This document shows positions 25,558 through 39,025 of a DNA stretch of 64,000 nt, in pieces. The DNA comes from Coriaria nepalensis (lineage: Eukaryota; Streptophyta; Magnoliopsida; Cucurbitales; Coriariaceae), in NCBI GenBank assembly GCA_027186245.1, contig CP114481.1, positions 52,111,501 to 52,175,500 of the forward strand. Reading direction: 5' to 3'. The first letter of the stretch is position 1, and each line of letters opens with the position of its first letter. The notes below the pieces were generated by a model. The model had not been told where the DNA came from, did not search any database, and worked only from the letters and a program-made list of their open reading frames with translations. A program made the translations under genes and the position numbers.

Positions 25558-28107
25558 ATGAATGCAAGGAGAGGTTGCATTTGTTAACTTTAGAATCATT
25601 TTAATGAGTCATTTCAAGTCAATAACTTTTTTCAAAGCAATTCGAACGAATTCTATTTTCGCACTGTAAACACAAGTTTTGTGCATAACTTGCAAAAGAT
25701 CAATGCAAGGAAAGTGTGCATTAGATTAACCTTAAAATCATTGGAATTAGTCATTTCAAGTCAATAACACATTTCAAAGCAATTCGTACGAATTCTATTT
25801 ACGCACTTCAAACGCAAGTTTTGTCCATAACTTTCAAGTGATCATTGCAACGAAAGTGTGCGTTCGTTTAACCTTAAAATCATTTTAATGAGTCATTTCG
25901 AGTTAATAACTTATTTCAAAGCAATTCGAACAAATTTTATTTTAGCACTACAAACACAACTTTAGTGCATAACTTGCAAAAGATGAATGCAAGGAGAGGT
26001 TGCATTTGCTTACTTTAAAATCCTTTTAATGAGTCATTTCAAGTCAATAACTCTTTTCAAAGCAATTCGAACGAATTCTATTTTCGCACTTCAAACACAA
26101 GTTTTGTGCATAACTTGCAAAAGATCAATGCAAGGAAAGTGTGCATTAGTTTAACCTTAAAATCATTTGAATTAGTCATTTCAAGTCAATAACATATTTC
26201 AAAGCAATTCGTACGAATTCTATTTTCGCACTTCAAACGCAAGTTTTGTCCATAACTTTCAATTGATCATTGCAACAAAAGTGAGCATTCGTTTAACCTT
26301 AAAATCATTTTAATGAGTCATTTCGAGTTAATAACTTATTTCAAAGCAATTCGAACAAATTCTATTTGAGCACTACAAACACAACTTTAGTGCATAACTT
26401 GCAAAAGATGAATGCAAGGAGAGGTTGCATTTGTTAACTTTAAAATCATTTTAATGAGTCATTTCAAGTCAATAACTTTTTTCAAAGCAATTCGAACGAA
26501 TTTTATTTTCGCACTTCAAACACAAGTTTTGTGCACAACTTGCAAATGATCAATGCAAGGAAAGTGTGCATTAGTTTAACCTTAAAATCATTTTCATGAG
26601 TCATTTCGAGTTAATAACTTATTTCAAAGCAATTCGAACGAATTCTATTTACGCACTTCAAACGCAAGTTTTGTCCATAAGTTTCAAGTGATCATTGCAA
26701 CGAAAGTGTGCATTCGTTTAACCTTAAAATCATTTTAATGAGTCATTTCGAGTTAATAACTTATTTCAAAGCAATTCGAACAAATTCTATTTTAGCACTA
26801 CAAACACAACTTGAGTGCATAACTTGCAAAAGATGAATGCAAGGAGAGGTTGCATTTGTAAACTTTAAAATCATTTTAATGAGTCATTTCAAGTCAATAA
26901 CTTTTTTCAAAGCAATTCGAACGAATTCTATTTTCGCACTGTAAACACAAGTTTTGTGCATAACTTGCAAAAGATCAATGCAAGGAAAGTGTGCATTAGA
27001 TTAACCTTAAAATCATTTGAATTAGTCATTTCAAGTCAATAACACATTTCAAAGCAATTCGTACGAATTCTATTTTCGCACTTCAAACGCAAGTTTTGTC
27101 CATAACTTTCAAGTGATCATTGCAACGAAAGTGTGCGTTCGTTTAACCTTAAAATCATTTTAATGAGTCATTTCGAGTTAATAACTTATTTCAAAGCAAT
27201 TCGAACAAATTTTATTTTAGCACTACAAACACAACTTTAGTGCATAACTTGCAAAAGATGAATGCAAGGAGAGGTTGCATTTGCTTACTTTAAAATCCTT
27301 TTAATGAGTCATTTCAAGTCAATAACTCTTTTCAAAGCAATTCGAACGAATTCTATTTTCGCACTTCAAACACAAGTTTTGTGCATAACTTGCAAAAGAT
27401 CAATGCAAGGAAAGTGTGCATTAGTTTAACCTTAAAATCATTTGAATTAGTCATTTCAAGTCAATAACATATTTCAAAGCAATTCGTACGAATTCTATTT
27501 TCGCACTTCAAACGCAAGTTTTGTCCATAACTTTCAATTGACCATTGCAACAAAAGTGAGCATTCGTTTAACCTTAAAATCATTTTAATGAGTCATTTCG
27601 AGTTAATAACTTATTTCAAAGCAATTCGAACAAATTCTATTTTAGCACTACAAACACAACTTTAGTGCATAACTTGCAAAAGATGAATGCAAGGAGAGGT
27701 TGCATTTGTTAACTTTAAAATCATTTTAATGAGTCATTTCAAGTCAATAACTTTTTTCAAAGCAATTCGAACGAATTTTATTTTCGCACTTCAAACACAA
27801 GTTTTGTGCACAACTTGCGAATGATCAATGCAAGGAAAGTGTGCATTAGTTTAACCTTAAAATCATTTTCATGAGTCATTTCGAGTTAATAACTTATTTC
27901 AAAGCAATTCGAACGAATTCTATTTACGCACTTCAAACGCAAGTTTTGTCCATAAGTTTCAAGTGATCATTGCAACGAAAGTGTGCGTTCGTTTAACCTT
28001 AAAATCATTTTAATGAGTCATTTCGAGTTAATAACTTATTTCAAAGCAATTCGAACAAATTCTATTTTAGCACTACAAACACAACTTGAGTGCATAACTT
28101 GCAAAAG
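25558..28107 (+). repeat. 1275-bp (three-HOR) tandem duplication
   Basis: Segments 25558-26832 and 26833-28107 align at an offset of 1275 bp. Shared markers are cgcactgtaaacac (near 25665 and 26940), gcttactttaaaatcc (25983 and 27258) and gtgcacaacttgc (26536 and 27811). The A at 26833 reads catttgtaaac, as does the A at 28108. Confidence 0.78.
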
Positions 28108-31100
28108 ATGAATGCAAGGAGAGGTTGCATTTGTAAACTTTAAAATCATTTTAATGAGTCATTTCAAGTCAATAACTTGTTTCAAAGCAATTCGAACGAA
28201 TTCTATTTTCGCACTTCAAACACAAGTTTTGTGCATAACTTGCAAAAGATCAATGCAAAGAAAGTGTGCATTAGTTTAACCTTAAAATCATTTGAATTAG
28301 TCATTTCAAGTGAATAACATATTTCAAAGCAATTCGAACAAATTCTATTTACGCACTTCAAACGCAAGTTTTGTCCATAACTTTCAAGTGATCATTGCAA
28401 TGAAAATGTGCATTCGTTTAACCTTAAAATCATTTTAATGAGTCATTTCGAGTTAATAACTTATTTCAAAGCAATTCGAACAAATTCTATTTTAGCACTA
28501 CAAACACAACTTTAGTGCATAACTTGCAAAAGATCAATGCAAGGAAAGTGTGCATTAGTTTAACTTTAAAATCATTTGAATTAGTCATTTCAAGTCAATA
28601 ACATATTTCATAGCAATTCGTACGAATTCTATTTTCGCACTTCAAACGCAAGTTTTGTCCATAACTTTCAAGTGATCATTGCAACGAAAGTGTGCGTTCG
28701 TTTAACCTTAAAATCATTTTAATGAGTCATTTCGAGTTAATAACATATTTCAAAGCAATTCGAACAAATTCTATTTTAGCACTACAAACACAACTTTAGT
28801 GCATAACTTGCAAAAGATGAATGCAAGGAGAGGTTGCATTTGTTAACTTTAAAATCATTTTAATGAGTCATTTCAAGTCAATAACTTTTTTCAAAGCAAT
28901 TCGAACGAATTTTATTTTCGCACTTCAAACACAAGTTTTGTGCATAACTTGCAAAAGATCAATGCAAGGAAAGTGTGCATTAGTTTAACCTTAAAATCAT
29001 TTGAATTAGTCATTTCAAGTCAATAACATATTTCAAAGCAATTCGTACGAATTCTATTTTCGCACTTCAAACGCAAGTTTTGTCCATAACTTTCAATTGA
29101 TCATTGCAACAAAAGTGAGCATTCGTTTAACCTTAAAATCATTTTAATGAGTCATTTCGAGTTAATAACTTATTTCAAAGCAATTCGAACAAATTCTATT
29201 TTAGCACTACAAACACAACTTTAGTGCATAACTTGCAAAAGATGAATGCAAGGAGAGGTTGCATTTGTTAACTTTAAAATCATTTTAATGAGTCATTTCA
29301 AGTCAATAACTTTTTTCAAAGCAATTCGAACGAATTTTATTTTCGCACTTCAAACACAAGTTTTGTGCACAACTTGCAAATGATCAATGCAAGGAAAGTG
29401 TGCATTAGTTTAACCTTAAAATCATTTTCATGAGTCATTTCGAGTTAATAACTTATTTCAAAGCAATTCGAACGAATTCTATTTACGCACTTCAAACGCA
29501 AGTTTTGTCCATAAGTTTCAAGTGATCATTGCAACGAAAGTGTGCATTCGTTTAACCTTAAAATCATTTTAATGAGTCATTTCGAGTTAATAACTTATTT
29601 CAAAGCAATTCGAACAAATTCTATTTTAGCACTACAAACACAACTTGAGTGCATAACTTGCAAAAGATGAATGCAAGGAGAGGTTGCATTTGTAAACTTT
29701 AAAATCATTTTAATGAGTCATTTCAAGTCAATAACTTTTTTCAAAGCAATTCGAACGAATTCTATTTTCGCACTTCAAACACAAGTTTTGTGCATAACTT
29801 GCAAAAGATCAATGCAAAGAAAGTGTGCATTAGTTTAACCTTAAAATCATTTGAATTAGTCATTTCAAGTGAATAACATATTTCAAAGCAATTCGAACAA
29901 ATTCTATTTACGCACTTCAAACGCAAGTTTTGTCCATAACTTTCAAGTGATCATTGCAATGAAAATGTGCATTCGTTTAACCTTAAAATCATTTTAATGA
30001 GTCATTTCGAGTTAATAACTTATTTCAAAGCAATTCGAACAAATTCTATTTTAGCACTACAAACACAACTTTAGTGCATAACTTGCAAAAGATCAATGCA
30101 AGGAAAGTGTGCATTAGTTTAACTTTAAAATCATTTGAATTAGTCATTTCAAGTCAATAACATATTTCAAAGCAATTCGTACGAATTCTATTTTCGCACT
30201 TCAAACGCAAGTTTTGTCCATAACTTTCAAGTGATCATTGCAACGAAAGTGTGCGTTCGTTTAACCTTAAAATCATTTTAATGAGTCATTTCGAGTTAAT
30301 AACTTATTTCAAAGCAATTCGAAAAAATTCTACTTTAGCACTACAAACACAACTTTAGTGAATAACTTGCAAAAGATTAATGAAAGGAGAGGTTGCATTT
30401 GCTAACTTTAACATCATTTTATTGAGTCATTTCAAGTCAATAACTTTTTTCAAAGAAATTCGAATGATTTCTATTTTCGCACTTCAAACACAAGTTTTGT
30501 GCATAACTTGCAAATGTTCAATGCAAGGAAACTGTGGATTAGTTTAACCTTAAAATCATTTGCATGAGTTATTTCGAGTTAATAACTTATTTCAAAGCAA
30601 CTCGAACGAATTCTATTTACGCACTTCAAACGCAAGTTTTGTCCATAACTTTCAAGTGATCATTGCAACAAAAGTGAGCATTCGTTTAACCTTAAAATCA
30701 TTTTAATGAGTCATTTCGAGTTAATAACTTATTTCAAAGCAATTCGAACAAATTCTATTTGAGCACTACAAACACAACTTTAGTGCATAACTTGCAAAAG
30801 ATGAATGCAAGGAAAGGTTGCATTTGTTAACTTTAGAATCATTTTAATGAGTCATTTCAAGTCAATAACTTTTTTCAAAGCAATTCGAACGAATTCTATT
30901 TTCGCACTGTAAACACAAGTTTTGTGCATAACTTGCAAAAGATCAATGCAAGGAAAGTGTGCATTAGATTAACCTTAAAATCATTGGAATTAGTCATTTC
31001 AAGTCAATAACACATTTCAAAGCAATTCGAACGAATTCTATTTACGCACTTCAAACGCAAGTTTTGTCCATAAGTTTCAAGTGATCATTGCAACGAAAGT

Positions 31101-31710
31101 GTGCATTCGTTTAACCTTAAAATCATTTTAATGAGTCATTTCGAGTTAATAACTTATTTCAAAGCAATTCGAACAAATTCTATTTTAGCACTACAAACAC
31201 AACTTGAGTGCATAACTTGCAAAAGATGAATGCAAGGAGAGGTTGCATTTGTAAACTTTAAAATCATTTTAATGAGTCATTTCAAGTCAATAACTTTTTT
31301 CAAAGCAATTCGAACGAATTCTATTTTCGCACTTCAAACACAAGTTTTGTGCATAACTTGCAAAAGATCAATGCAAAGAAAGTGTGCATTAGTTTAACCT
31401 TAAAATCATTTGAATTAGTCATTTCAAGTGAATAACATATTTCAAAGCAATTCGAACAAATTCTATTTACGCACTTCAAACGCAAGTTTTGTCCATAACT
31501 TTCAAGTGATCATTGCAATGAAAATGTCCATTCGTTTAACCTTAAAATCATTTTAATGAGTCATTTCGAGTTAATAACTTATTTCAAAGCAATTCGAACA
31601 AATTCTATTTTAGCACTACAAACACAACTTTAGTGCATAACTTGCAAAAGATCAATGCAAGGAAAGTGTGCATTAGTTTAACTTTAAAATCATTTGAATT
31701 AGTCATTTCA
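27399..31710 (+). repeat. 1559-bp (eleven-monomer) repeat, two full copies and a partial third
   Basis: The private variant caatgcaaagaaag occurs at 28251, 29810 and 31369, spaced 1559 bp each time. Copies are 27399-28957, 28958 to about 30516, and a partial one from about 31020 to 31710. Each unit holds three trimers plus a C-then-B dimer in which monomer A is missing (B starts at 28533, 30092, 31651). This is a stable superunit of 11 monomers rather than a multiple of three. Confidence 0.8.
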
Positions 31711-31792
31711 AGTCAATAATATATTTCAAAGCAATTCGAATGAATTCTATTTACGCACTTCAAACGCAAGTATTGTCCATAACTTTCAAGTG

Positions 31793-32925
31793 ATCATTGC
31801 AACAAAAGTGACCATTCGTTTAACCTTAAAATTATTTTAATGAGTCATTTCGAGTTAATAACTTATTTCAAAGCAATTCGAACAATTTCTATTTTAGCAC
31901 TACAAACACAACTTGAGTGCATAACTTGCAAAAGATGAATGCAAGGAGAGGTTGCATTTGTTAACTTTAAAATCATTTTAATGAGTCATTTCAAGTCAAT
32001 AACTTTTTTCAAAGCAATTCGAACGAATTCTATTTTCGCACTTCAAACACAAGTTTTGTGCATAACTTGCAAAAGATCAATGCAAGGAAAGTGTGCATAA
32101 GTGTAACCTTAAAATCATTTAAATTAGTCATTTCAAGTCAATAACATATTTTAAAGCAATTCGAACGAATTCTATTCACGCACTTCAAACGCAAGTTTTG
32201 TCCATAACTTTCAAGTGATCATTGCAACAAAAGTGAGCATTCGTTTAACCTTAAAATCATTTTAATGAGTCATTTCGAGTTAATAACTTATTTCAAAGCA
32301 ATTCGAACAAATTCTATTTGAGCACTACAAACACAACTTTAGTGCATAACTTGCAAAAGATGAATGCAAGGAGAGGTTGCATTTGTTAACTTTAAAATCA
32401 TTTTAATGAGTCATTTCAAGTCAATAACTTTTTTCAAAGCAATTCGAACGAATTTTATTTTCGCACTTCAAACACAAGTTTTGTGCATAACTTGCAAAAG
32501 ATCAATGCAAGGAAAGTGTGCATTAGTTTAACCTTAAAATCATTTGAATTAGTCATTTCAAGTCAATAACATATTTCAAAGCAATTCGAACGAATTCTAT
32601 TTACGCACTTCAAACGCAAGTTTTGTCCATAACTTTCAAGTGATCATTGCAACAAAAGTGACCATTCGTTTAACCTTAAAATTATTTTAATGAGTCATTT
32701 CGAGTTAATAACTTATTTCAAAGCAATTCGAACAATTTCTATTTTAGCACTACAAACACAACTTGAGTGCATAACTTGCAAAAGATGAATGCAAGGAGAG
32801 GTTGCATTTGTTAACTTTAAAATCATTTTAATGAGTCATTTCAAGTCAATAACTTTTTTCAAAGCAATTCGAACGAATTCTATTTTCACACTGCAAACAC
32901 AAGTTTTGTGCATAACTTGCAAATG
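31793..32925 (+). repeat. 850-bp duplication marked by a variant C monomer
   Basis: C monomers at 31793 and 32643 share gaccattcgtttaacc, aaaattattttaatg and gaacaatttctatttt, followed by near-identical A monomers at 31935 and 32785. The spacing is exactly two HOR units. Confidence 0.7.
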
Positions 32926-33067
32926 ATCAATGCAAGGAAAGTGTGCATTAGTTTAACCTTAAAATCATTTTCATGAGTCATTTTGAGTTAATAACTTATT
33001 TCAAAGCAATTCGAACGAATTCAATTTACGCACTTCAAATGCAAGTTTTGTCCATAACTTTCAAGTG

Positions 33068-36000
33068 ATCATTGCAACGAAAGTGTGCATTCGTTTAACC
33101 TTAAAATCATTTTAATGAGTCATTTCGAGTTAATAACTTATTTCAAAGCAATTCGAACAAATTCTATTTTAGCACTACAAACACAACTTTAGTGCATAAT
33201 TTGCAAAAGATGAATGATGCAAGGAGAGGTTGCATTTGTTAACTTTAAAATCATTTTAATGAGTCATTTCAAGTCAATAACTTTTTTCAAAGCAATTCAA
33301 ACGAATTCTATTTTCGCCCTTCAAACACAAGTTTTGTGCATGACTTGCAAATGATCAATGCAAGGAAAGTGTGCGTTAGTTTAACCTTAAAATCATTTTA
33401 ATGAGTCATTTCGAGTTAATAACTTATTTCAGAGCAATTCAAACGAATCCTATTTTCGCACTTCAAACACAAGTTTTGTGCATAACTTGCAAATGATCAA
33501 TGCAAGGAAAGTGTGCATTAGTTTAACCTTAAAATCATTTGAATTACTCATTTCAAGTCAATAACATATTTCAAAGCAATTCGAACGAATTCTATTTTCG
33601 CACTTCAAACGCAAGTTTTGTCCATAACTTTCAAGTGATCATTGGAAGGAAAATGTGCATTCGTTTAATCTTAAGAGCATTTTAATGAGTCATTTCGAGT
33701 TAATAACTTATTTCAAAGCAATTCGAACAAATTTTATTTTAGCACTACAAACACTACTTTAGTGCATAACTTGCAAAATATGAATGCAAGGAGAGGTTGC
33801 ATTTGCTTGCTTTAAAATCCTTTTAATGAGTCATTTCAAGTCAATAACTCTTTTCAAAGCTATTCGAACGAATTCTATTTTCGCACTTCAAACACAAGTT
33901 TTGTGCATAACTTGCAAAAGATCAATGCAAGGAAAGTGTGCATTAGTTTAACCTTAAAATCATTTGAATTAGTCATTTCAAGTCAATAACATATTTCAAA
34001 GCAATTCGTACGAATTCTATTTTCGCACTTCAAACGAAAGTTTTGTCCATAACTTTCAAGTGATCATTGCAACGAAAGTGTGCGTTCGTTTAACCTTAAA
34101 ATCATTTTAATGAGTCATTTCGAGTTAATAACTTATTTCAAAGCAATTCGAACAAATTCTACTTTAGCACTACAAACACAACTTTAGTGCATAACTTGCA
34201 AAAGATTAATGCAAGGACAGGTTGCATTTGCTAACTTTAACATCATTTTAATGAGTCATTTCAAGTCAATAACTTTTTTCAAAGCAATTCGAACGAATTC
34301 TATTTTCGCACTTCAAACACAAGTTTTGTGCATAACTTGCAAATGATCAATGCAAGGAAAGTGTGCATTAGTTTAACCTTAAAATCATTTGAATTAGTCA
34401 TTTCAAGTCAGTAATATATTTCGAAGCAATTAGTACGAATTCTATTTACGCACTTCAAACGCAAGTTTTGTCCACAACTTTCAAGTGATCATTGCAAGGA
34501 AAGTGTGCATTTGTTTAACCTTAAAATCATTTTAATGAGTCATTTCGAGTTAATAACTTATTTCAAAGCAATTCGAACAAATTCTATTTGAGCACTACAA
34601 ACACAACTTTAGTGCATAACTTGCAAAAGATCAATGCAAGGAAAGTGTGCATTAGTTTAACTTTAAAATCATTTGAATTAGTCATTTCAAGTCAATAACA
34701 TATTTCAAAGCAATTCGTACGAATTCTATTTTCGCACTTCAAACGCAAGTTTTGTCCATAACTTTCAAGTGATCATTGCAACGAAAGTGTGCGTTCGTTT
34801 AACCTTAAAATCATTTTAATGAGTCATTTCGAGTTAATAACATATTTCAAAGCAATTCGAACGAATTCTATTTACGCACTTCAAACGCAAATTTTGTCCA
34901 TAACTTTCAAGTGATCATTGCAACGAAAGTGTGCATTCGTTTAACCTTAAAATCATTTTAATGAGTCATTTCGAGTTAATAACTTATTTCAAAGCAATTC
35001 GAACAAATTCTATTTTAGCACTACAAACACAACTTTAGTGCATAATTTGCAAAAGATGAATGATGCAAGGAGAGGTTGCATTTGTGAACTTTAAAATCAT
35101 TTTAATGAGTCATTTCAAGTCAATAACTTTTTTCAAAGCAATTCGAATGAATTCTATTTTCGCCCTTCAAACACAAGTTTTGTGCATGACTTGCAAATGA
35201 TCAATGCAAGGAAAGTGTGCGTTAGTTTAACCTTAAAATCATTTTAATGAGTCATTTCGAGTTAATAACTTATTTCAGAGCAATTCGAACGAATCCTATT
35301 TTCGCACTTCAAACACAAGTTTTGTGCATAACTTGCAAATGATCAATGCAAGGAAAGTGTGCATTAGTTTAACCTTAAAATCATTTGAATTACTCATTTC
35401 AAGTCAATAACATATTTCAAAGCAATTCGAACGAATTCTAATTTCGCACTTCAAACGCAAGTTTTGTCCATAACTTTCAAGTGATCATTGGAAGGAAAAT
35501 GTGCATTCGTTTAACCTTAAAAGCATTTTAATGAGTCATTTCGAGTTAATAACTTATTTCAAAGCAATTCGAACAAATTTTATTTTAGCACTACAAACAC
35601 AACTTTAGTGCATAACTTGCAAAATATGAATGCAAGGAGAGGTTGCATTTGCTTGCTTTAAAATCCTTTTAATGAGTCATTTCAAGTCAATAACTCTTTT
35701 CAAAGCAATTCGAACGAATTCTATTTTCGCACTTCAAACACAAGTTTTGTGCATAACTTGCAAAAGATCAATGCAAGGAAAGTGTGCATTAGTTTAACCT
35801 TAAAATCATTTGAATTAGTCATTTCAAGTCAATAACATATTTCAAAGCAATTCGTACGAATTCTATTTTCGCACTTCAAACGAAAGTTTTGTCCATAACT
35901 TTCAAGTGATCATTGCAACGAAAGTGTGCGTTCGTTTAACCTTAAAATCATTTTAATGAGTCATTTCGAGTTAATAACTTATTTCAAAGCAATTCGAACA

Positions 36001-36150
36001 AATTCTACTTTAGCACTTCAAACACAACTTTAGTGCATAACTTGCAAAAGATTAATGCAAGGACAGGTTGCATTTGCTAACTTTAACATCATTTTAATGA
36101 GTCATTTGAAGTCAATAACTTTTTTCAAAGCAATTCAAACGATTTCTATT
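33068..36150 (+). repeat. 1846-bp (thirteen-monomer) duplication
   Basis: Segment 33068 to about 34300 matches 34914 to about 36150. Shared markers are the 3-bp insertion in tgaatgatgcaagg (33211, 35057), cgcccttcaaac, gtgcatgacttgc, gcttgctttaaaatcc (33805, 35651) and caaacgaaag. Between the copies lie a C-to-B junction (B 34630) and a C/B hybrid (34772). Each copy contains a tetramer A-B'-B-C, the first of the type that dominates the right domain. The insertion marker is also found at 41295. Confidence 0.8.
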
Positions 36151-36475
36151 TTCGCACTTCAAACACATGTTCTGTGCATAACTTGCAAATGTTCAATGCA
36201 CGAAAACTGTGGATTAGTTTAACCTTAAAATCATTTGCATGAGTTATTTCGAGTTCATAACTTATTTCAAAGCAACTCGAACGAATTCTATTTATGCACT
36301 TCAAACGCAAGTTTTGTCCATAACTTTCAAGTGATCATTGCAACGAAAGTGTGCATTCGTTTAACCTTAAAATCATTTTAATGAGTCATTTCGAGTTAAT
36401 AACTTATTTCAAAGCAATTCGAACAAATTCTATTTTAGCACTACAAACACAACTTTAGTGCATTACTTGCAAAAT

Positions 36476-37751
36476 CTGAATGCAAGGAGAGGTTGCATTT
36501 GTTAACTTTAAAATCATTTTAATGAGTCATTTCAAGTCAATAACGTTTTTCAAAGCAATTCGAACGAATTCTATTTTCGCACTTCAAACACAAGTTTTGT
36601 GCATAACTTGCAAAAGATCAATGCAAGGAAAGTGTGCATTAGTTTAACCTTAAAATCATTTGAACTAGTCATTTCAAGTCAATAACATATTTTAAAGCAA
36701 TTCGAATGAATTCTATTCACGCACTTCAAACGCAAGTTTTGTCCATAACTTCCAAGTGATCATTGCAACAAGAGTGAGCATTCGTTTAACCTTAAAATCA
36801 TTTTAATGAGTCATTTCGAGTTAATAACTTATTTCAAAGCAATTCGAACAAATTCTATTTTAGCACTACAAACACAACTTTAGTGCATTACTTGCAAAAT
36901 CTGAATGCAAGGAGAGGTTGCATTTGTTAACTTTAAAATCATTTTAATGAGTCATTTCAAGTCAACAACGTTTTTCAAAGCAATTCGAACGAATTCTATT
37001 TTCGCACTTCAAACACAAGTTTTGTGCATAACTTGCAAAAGATCAATGCAAGGAAAGTGTGCATTAGTTTAACCTTAAAATCATTTGAATTAGTCATTTC
37101 AAGTCAATAACATATTTTAAAGCAATTCGAACGAATTCTATTCACGCACTTCAAACGCAAGTTTTGTCCATAACTTCCAAGTGATCATTGCAACAATAGT
37201 GAGCATTCGTTTAACCTTAAAATCATTTTAATGAGTCATTTCGAGTTAATAACTTATTTCAAAGCAATTCGAACAAATTCTATTTTAGCACTACAAACAC
37301 AACTTGAGTGCATAACTTGCAAAAGATGAATGCAAGGAGAGGTTGCATTTGTTAACTTTAAAATCATTTTAATGAGTCATTTCAAGTCAATAACGTTTTT
37401 CAAAGCAATTCGAACGAATTCTATTTTCGCACTTCAAACACAAGTTTTGTGCATAACTTGCAAAAGATCAATGCAAGGAAAGTGTGCATTAGTTTAACCT
37501 TAAAATCATTTGAATTAGTCATTTCAAGTCAATAACATATTTTAAAGCAATTCGAACGAATTATATTCACGCACTTCAAACGCAAGTTTTGTCCATAACT
37601 TCCAAGTGATCATTGCAACAATAGTGAGCATTCGTTTAACCTTAAAATCATTTTAATGAGTCATTTCGAGTTAATAACTTATTTCAAAGCAATTCGAACA
37701 AATTCTATTTTAGCACTACAAACACAACTTGAGTGCATAACTTGCAAAAGA
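36476..37751 (+). repeat. Three near-identical consecutive HOR units
   Basis: Trimers starting near 36476, 36901 and 37327 share ataacttccaagtgatc at the B/C boundary and caacgtttttc or a close form in A. The first two also share gcattacttgcaaaatctg. This is a recent one-unit amplification within the left domain. Confidence 0.72.
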
Positions 37752-38883
37752 TGAATGCAAGGAGAGGTTGCATTTGTTAACTTTAAAATCATTTTAATGA
37801 GTCATTCCAAGTCAATAACTTTTTTCAAAACAATTCGAACGAATTCTATTTACGCACTTCAAAGACAAGTTTTGTGCATAACTTGCAAAAGATCAATGCA
37901 AGGAAAGTGTGCATTAGTTTAAACTTAAAATCATTTGAATTAGTCATTTCAAGTCAATAACATATTTTAAAGCAATTCGAACGAATTCTATTCACGCACT
38001 TCAAACCCAAGTTTTGTCCATAACTTTCAAGTGATCATTGCAACGAAAGTGTGCGTTCGTTTAACCTTAAAATCATTTTAATGAGTCATTTCGAGTTAAT
38101 AACTTATTTCAAAGCAATTCGAACAAATTCTATTTTAGCACTACAAACACAACTTGAGTTCATAACTTGCAAAAGATGAATGCAAGGAGAGGTTGCATTT
38201 GTTAACTTTAAAATCATTTTAATGAGTCATTTCAAGTCAATAACTTTTTTCAAAGCAATTCGAACGAATTCTATTTACACACTTCAAAGACAAGTTTTGT
38301 GCATAACTTGCAAAAGATCAATGCAAGGAAAGTGTGCATTAGTTTTACCTTAAAATCATTTGAATTAGTCATTTCAAGTCAATAACATATTTCAAAGCAA
38401 TTCGAACGAATTCTTTTTACGCACTTCAAACGCAAGTTTTGTCCATAACTTTCAAGTGATCATTGCAACAAAAGTTACCATTCGTTTAACCTTAAATTCA
38501 TTTTAACGAGTCATTTCGAGTTAATAACTTATGTCAAAGCAATTCGAACAAATTCTATTTTAGCACTACAAACACAACTTGAGTGCATAACTTGCAAAAG
38601 ATGAATGCAAGGAAAGGTTGCATTTGTTAACTTTAAAATCATTTTAATGAGTCATTTCAAGTCAATAACTCTTTTCAAAGCAATTCGAACGAAGTTTATT
38701 TTCGCACTTCAAATACAAGTTTTGTGCATAACTTGCAAAAGATCAATGCAAGGAAAGTGTGCATTAGTTTAACCTTAAAATCATTTAAATTGGTCATTTC
38801 AAGTCAATAACATATTTCAAAGCAATTTGAACGAATTCTATTTACGCACTTCAAACGCAAGTTTTGTCCATAACTTTCAAGTG

Positions 38884-39025
38884 ATCATTGCAACAAAAGT
38901 GACCATTCGTTTAACCTTAAAATCATTTTAATGAGTCATTTCAAGTCAATAACTTTTTTCAAAGCAATTCGAACGAATTTTATTTTCGCACTTCACACAC
39001 AAGTTTTGTGCATAACTTGCAAAAG
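38884..39025 (+). repeat. C/A hybrid monomer
   Basis: The monomer starts as C (atcattgcaacaaaagtgacc) and changes to A at tcatttcaagtcaataac, ending with the A tail, and is followed by B at 39026. The next complete A is at 39310. Unlike the chimera at 15590, the switch is in register, so the length stays 142 bp. Confidence 0.7.
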
